DNA of 64,000 nt, from the NCBI GenBank assembly GCA_025360015.1, contig JANYCZ010000021.1, forward strand, positions 62,001 to 126,000, in the 5' to 3' direction. The position numbers and the translations under genes were made by a program. The stretch is from Verrucomicrobiota bacterium. GTDB taxonomy: Bacteria > Verrucomicrobiota > Verrucomicrobiia > Verrucomicrobiales > Verrucomicrobiaceae. The number at the start of each line of letters is the position of its first letter. The stretch's first letter is position 1. Below are positions 61,195-64,000 of the stretch, piece after piece. Under the pieces are notes generated by a model. The model had not been told where the DNA came from, searched no databases, and saw nothing but the letters and a program-made list of their open reading frames with translations.

Positions 61195-62097
61195 TCAGCG
61201 GCCTCCTTTCTTCTGAATTCGCGACAGGAGGAACTTGGCGAGGACGTCGTCGTATTTTTCGTGGAGCTTGACGCGGTGGTAGTCGATGGCGGTGGTGCGG
61301 ACGAGTTCGTCGATCTCGTGCATGTAGAGGCGCACGGCTTCGCGGTAGTTGCGGGCGATGAGGCTGGGGTCGGCGAGGATGGCTTCGCCGCCTTCCATGT
61401 CGATGAAGCGTGCGGGGCGGTCGAAGTCGAAGTCGAGCTCCTGCTGGTCGAGGAGGTGGAAGATAGCGACGTCGTGCTTGCGGAAGCGGAGATGCTGGAT
61501 GGCGGACTTCAGTTCGGCGGGTGGCACGAAGAGATCTGAGAAGATGATGACGAGGGCGCGCTGGCGGATTTTTTCGGCGGCGTCGTGCAGGGAGGTGAGG
61601 AGGGTGGTGCCACCGATGGGCTGGATGCCAGACATTTGATCGAGCACGAGGCCGAGGTGTGAGGCGCCGCGTTTGGCGGGGATTTCGACGGGCTTTTCTG
61701 CGAGGCTCCACAGGCCCACGGCATCGCCCTGCTGAGCGGCGACGTAGCCGAGGGTGCCGGCGAGCTTGCGGGCGTAGTCGAAGCGGGTGCTGCCGACGGG
61801 ACCGTAGTTCATGCTGCCGCTGGTGTCGATGAGGAGGCAGAGGCGGAGATTGGTGTCGGCTTCGAACTCCTTGATGTAGAAGCGGTCGCTGCGGCCCCAG
61901 GTGCGCCAGTCGAGGCGGCGGGTGTCATCGCCGGGAACGTACTTGCGGTATTGCGCGAATTCGAGGGAGGAGCCGCGGACGGGGCTGCGGTGCTTGCCGG
62001 AGACGCCGCCGAGCATGGCGTGACGGGCGTTGAGGGGGAGCGCCATGAGACGGGAGAGGACCGTGGGGTCGAGGAAGGAGCGGGTGTCAGATGGCAT
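61195..62097 (-). CDS. DUF58 domain protein
   Basis: A 300-residue protein of the DUF58 family, the usual partner of MoxR ATPases. The DUF58 core is EFAQYRKYVPGDDTRRLDWR followed by TWGRSDRFYIKEFEAD (about 46-81). A VWA-type MIDAS site DTSGS is at 91-95 (LLIDTSGSMNYG). It probably acts as a metal-dependent adaptor for the MoxR chaperone. Its first codons overlap the end of the four-helix-bundle gene by 11 bp; before that insertion it probably followed moxR directly. Confidence 0.94.
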   Translation of the reverse strand: MPSDTRSFLDPTVLSRLMALPLNARHAMLGGVSGKHRSPVRGSSLEFAQYRKYVPGDDTRRLDWRTWGRSDRFYIKEFEADTNLRLCLLIDTSGSMNYGPVGSTRFDYARKLAGTLGYVAAQQGDAVGLWSLAEKPVEIPAKRGASHLGLVLDQMSGIQPIGGTTLLTSLHDAAEKIRQRALVIIFSDLFVPPAELKSAIQHLRFRKHDVAIFHLLDQQELDFDFDRPARFIDMEGGEAILADPSLIARNYREAVRLYMHEIDELVRTTAIDYHRVKLHEKYDDVLAKFLLSRIQKKGGR

Positions 62098-62554
62098 CGT
62101 GGGCCCCTCCGTGGTTCGTCCTCGTCCTCGTCCTCCTACTCGAACTCGTCCTCGATTCTTGCGCTCTCGTTATACCAGAAGTGTCGTCGAACCGATCCAC
62201 CAGTTTCGTCAGCATGCTCACGATTCGTACCAGCATGGCCTTTCCTTGCTCGACTCGCTTCATCGAGCAAGCCCGTTTGGCGACCAAGGCATCGAGACAC
62301 GCTGCGCACTCTGTCGCAGAGCCACGAGCATCGTCGAAGAAACGTGCGCGTAGCTGGCTCACACGTTTGCCGTTTCCTTCGGCCGTGTTGAGAAGCTGCG
62401 AGATGCTGGCGCGGTCAAGTTGGTCTAGAGTCTCTGCAAGGCGTGCACCTTTGATTTCGCGCAGGTCCTCGAACAAGTCGGTGAGCCACGAGATGAACTC
62501 GAGTTCGAGCTTGTAAACATCGAGCTTTTCGTGGTCGAAGAGGACGGTGGGCAT
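62087..62554 (-). CDS. Four-helix-bundle protein (23S rRNA-IVS/S23 family)
   Basis: A 155-residue protein of the four-helix-bundle family first known from 23S rRNA intervening sequences and related in fold to Avd of diversity-generating retroelements. The start FDHEKLDVYKLELEFISWL is typical. Helices follow: RLAETLDQLDRASISQLLNT, AEGNGKRVSQLRARFFDDAR, GSATECAACLDALVAKRACS, MKRVEQGKAMLVRIVSMLTK. The normal domain ends near DRFDDTSGI. The last 25 residues (ESRTSSSRRTRTRTNHGG) are a translation of the flanking inverted repeat, so the original gene has run into the repeat. Function is unknown. It is inserted between moxR and the DUF58 gene. Confidence 0.88.
   Translation of the reverse strand: MPTVLFDHEKLDVYKLELEFISWLTDLFEDLREIKGARLAETLDQLDRASISQLLNTAEGNGKRVSQLRARFFDDARGSATECAACLDALVAKRACSMKRVEQGKAMLVRIVSMLTKLVDRFDDTSGITRAQESRTSSSRRTRTRTNHGGAHDAI
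62117..62158. repeat. Left inverted repeat flanking the four-helix-bundle gene
   Basis: CGTCCTCGTCCTCGTCCTCC, then TACTCGAACTCGTCCTCGAT, is the reverse complement of the repeat at 62569-62623 apart from unit-number differences (one CGTCCT and one CGAACT unit fewer). It overlaps the 3' end of the gene. With the right arm it brackets a segment of about 510 bp that contains only this gene. Confidence 0.9.
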
Positions 62555-62568
62555 GGCGGTAGCGGTTT

Positions 62569-62623
62569 GATCGAGGACGAGTTCGAGTTCGAGTAGGAGG
62601 ACGAGGACGAGGACGAGGACGAG
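62569..62623. repeat. Right inverted repeat flanking the four-helix-bundle gene
   Basis: GATCGAGGACGAGTTCGAGT, TCGAGTAGGAGGACGAGGAC, then GAGGACGAGGACGAG lies 15 bp upstream of the gene's start and 17 bp before the moxR stop. It is built of GAGTTC and GAGGAC hexamers and mirrors the left arm at 62117-62158. Confidence 0.9.
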
Positions 62624-62639
62624 CCGGAATCGAGAGCGC

Positions 62640-63644
<1,005 letters not shown>

Positions 63645-63745
63645 GGTATTTTTTGGAATGCTGAGACATGCCACCAGAAAACAGGTGTTCTGACAAGGGC
63701 GGTGTATGTAAATAAACTGTCAACGCCGCTGGAACTTGGGTTTGT

Positions 63746-64000
63746 TTATCCAGCGAGTGTTCGCACGTGATGGGTGACGGCGCTGGCGAGGCCCTGAAGA
63801 TTGTAGCCGCCTTCGAGGATGGAGACGAGGCGGCTTTGGCAGTGGGTGTGCGCGGATTCGAGGAGGAGTTTTGTTAACGCGACGAAATCGTCGTCGGTGA
63901 GGCGGAACTGGCCGAGGGGATCGTCGATGCGGGAGTCGAAGCCGGCGGAGATGAGAATGAGGTCGGGTTTGAAGGCGTCGATGGCGGGCAGCAGGCGGTC
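63746..64000 (-). CDS. HDAC-family deacetylase (3' end only)
   Basis: The last 84 codons of a histone-deacetylase/acetoin-utilisation-type (AcuC/AphA) enzyme. DLILISAGFDSRIDDPLGQF contains the zinc-ligand Asp of the SAGFDxxxxDPLG motif. RLVSILEGGYNLQGLASAV contains the LEGGY motif, whose Tyr stabilises the transition state. The N-terminal part lies beyond the right edge. It ends 101 bp upstream of the moxR start and is probably a separate unit on the same strand. Confidence 0.9.
   Translation of the reverse strand, partial: DRLLPAIDAFKPDLILISAGFDSRIDDPLGQFRLTDDDFVALTKLLLESAHTHCQSRLVSILEGGYNLQGLASAVTHHVRTLAG

Noticed and set aside
62087-62554. Diversity-generating retroelement, because the four-helix-bundle protein resembles Avd
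   Set aside because: No reverse transcriptase, template repeat or C-type lectin variable gene is present anywhere nearby.

Overview
The window is high-GC bacterial DNA, most likely from a Verrucomicrobia member close to Verrucomicrobiaceae such as Prosthecobacter or Verrucomicrobium. The reasons are a Verru_Chthon-type pseudopilin cassette, PEP-CTERM proteins, a DUF1552/DUF1592 pair, a very large autotransporter behind an ECF-sigma/Ser-Thr-kinase pair, a MoxR-BatA-type operon with giant periplasmic proteins, and several families of interspersed repeats. This assignment is inferred from gene content; no rRNA or tRNA gene was recognised.

Layout. (1) 1-8.5 kb: a partial sulfatase, then an ArsR-type repressor divergent from a TonB-dependent receptor, a PhyH-type dioxygenase and an MFS exporter. 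Downstream lies one protein that joins an ArsI-like C-As lyase domain, the C-terminal half of an ArsM-like methyltransferase and a COG0523 GTPase. I read this as a probable organoarsenical uptake, processing and export locus. (2) 8.5-13.9 kb: a DUF1552 protein and a convergent planctomycete-type cytochrome (DUF1592 family), with a 258-bp duplication and a 139-bp x3 tandem array around the DUF1552 gene, then a TPR protein. (3) 14-17.4 kb: a membrane protein, then a PiT-family permease, outer-membrane protein and periplasmic rhodanese operon. (4) 17.7-27.1 kb: a six-gene coupled operon (truncated paralogue, PEP-CTERM protein, TupA-like binding protein, Verru_Chthon cassette A, B, C), then a glutamine amidotransferase divergent from an XRE regulator with a ligand-binding-like domain.

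(5) 27.2-32 kb: a decayed type I restriction locus (hsdR missing its motor, an hsdM scrap) holding a PIN toxin-antitoxin pair, then about 1.2 kb of repeats. (6) 32-35.6 kb: a P-II protein behind a near-consensus sigma-54 promoter, DUF47 regulator with Pit phosphate transporter, and bioA. (7) 35.6-45.2 kb: ECF sigma factor, Ser/Thr kinase and a 2009-residue autotransporter. (8) 45.5-63.6 kb, all on the minus strand: moxR, DUF58, BatA/VWA, VWA, a 1107-residue protein, a 782-residue helical protein, a squalene-cyclase-fold protein and a TlpA fusion. This operon is broken into by three small selfish-looking genes (four-helix-bundle protein, PIN/antitoxin, GxxExxY protein). (9) The 3' end of an HDAC-family gene closes the window.

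The two most unusual items are the triple-fusion arsenic-type protein with its neighbourhood, and the four-helix-bundle gene bounded by about 42-55 bp inverted repeats that appears to have inserted between moxR and the DUF58 gene.
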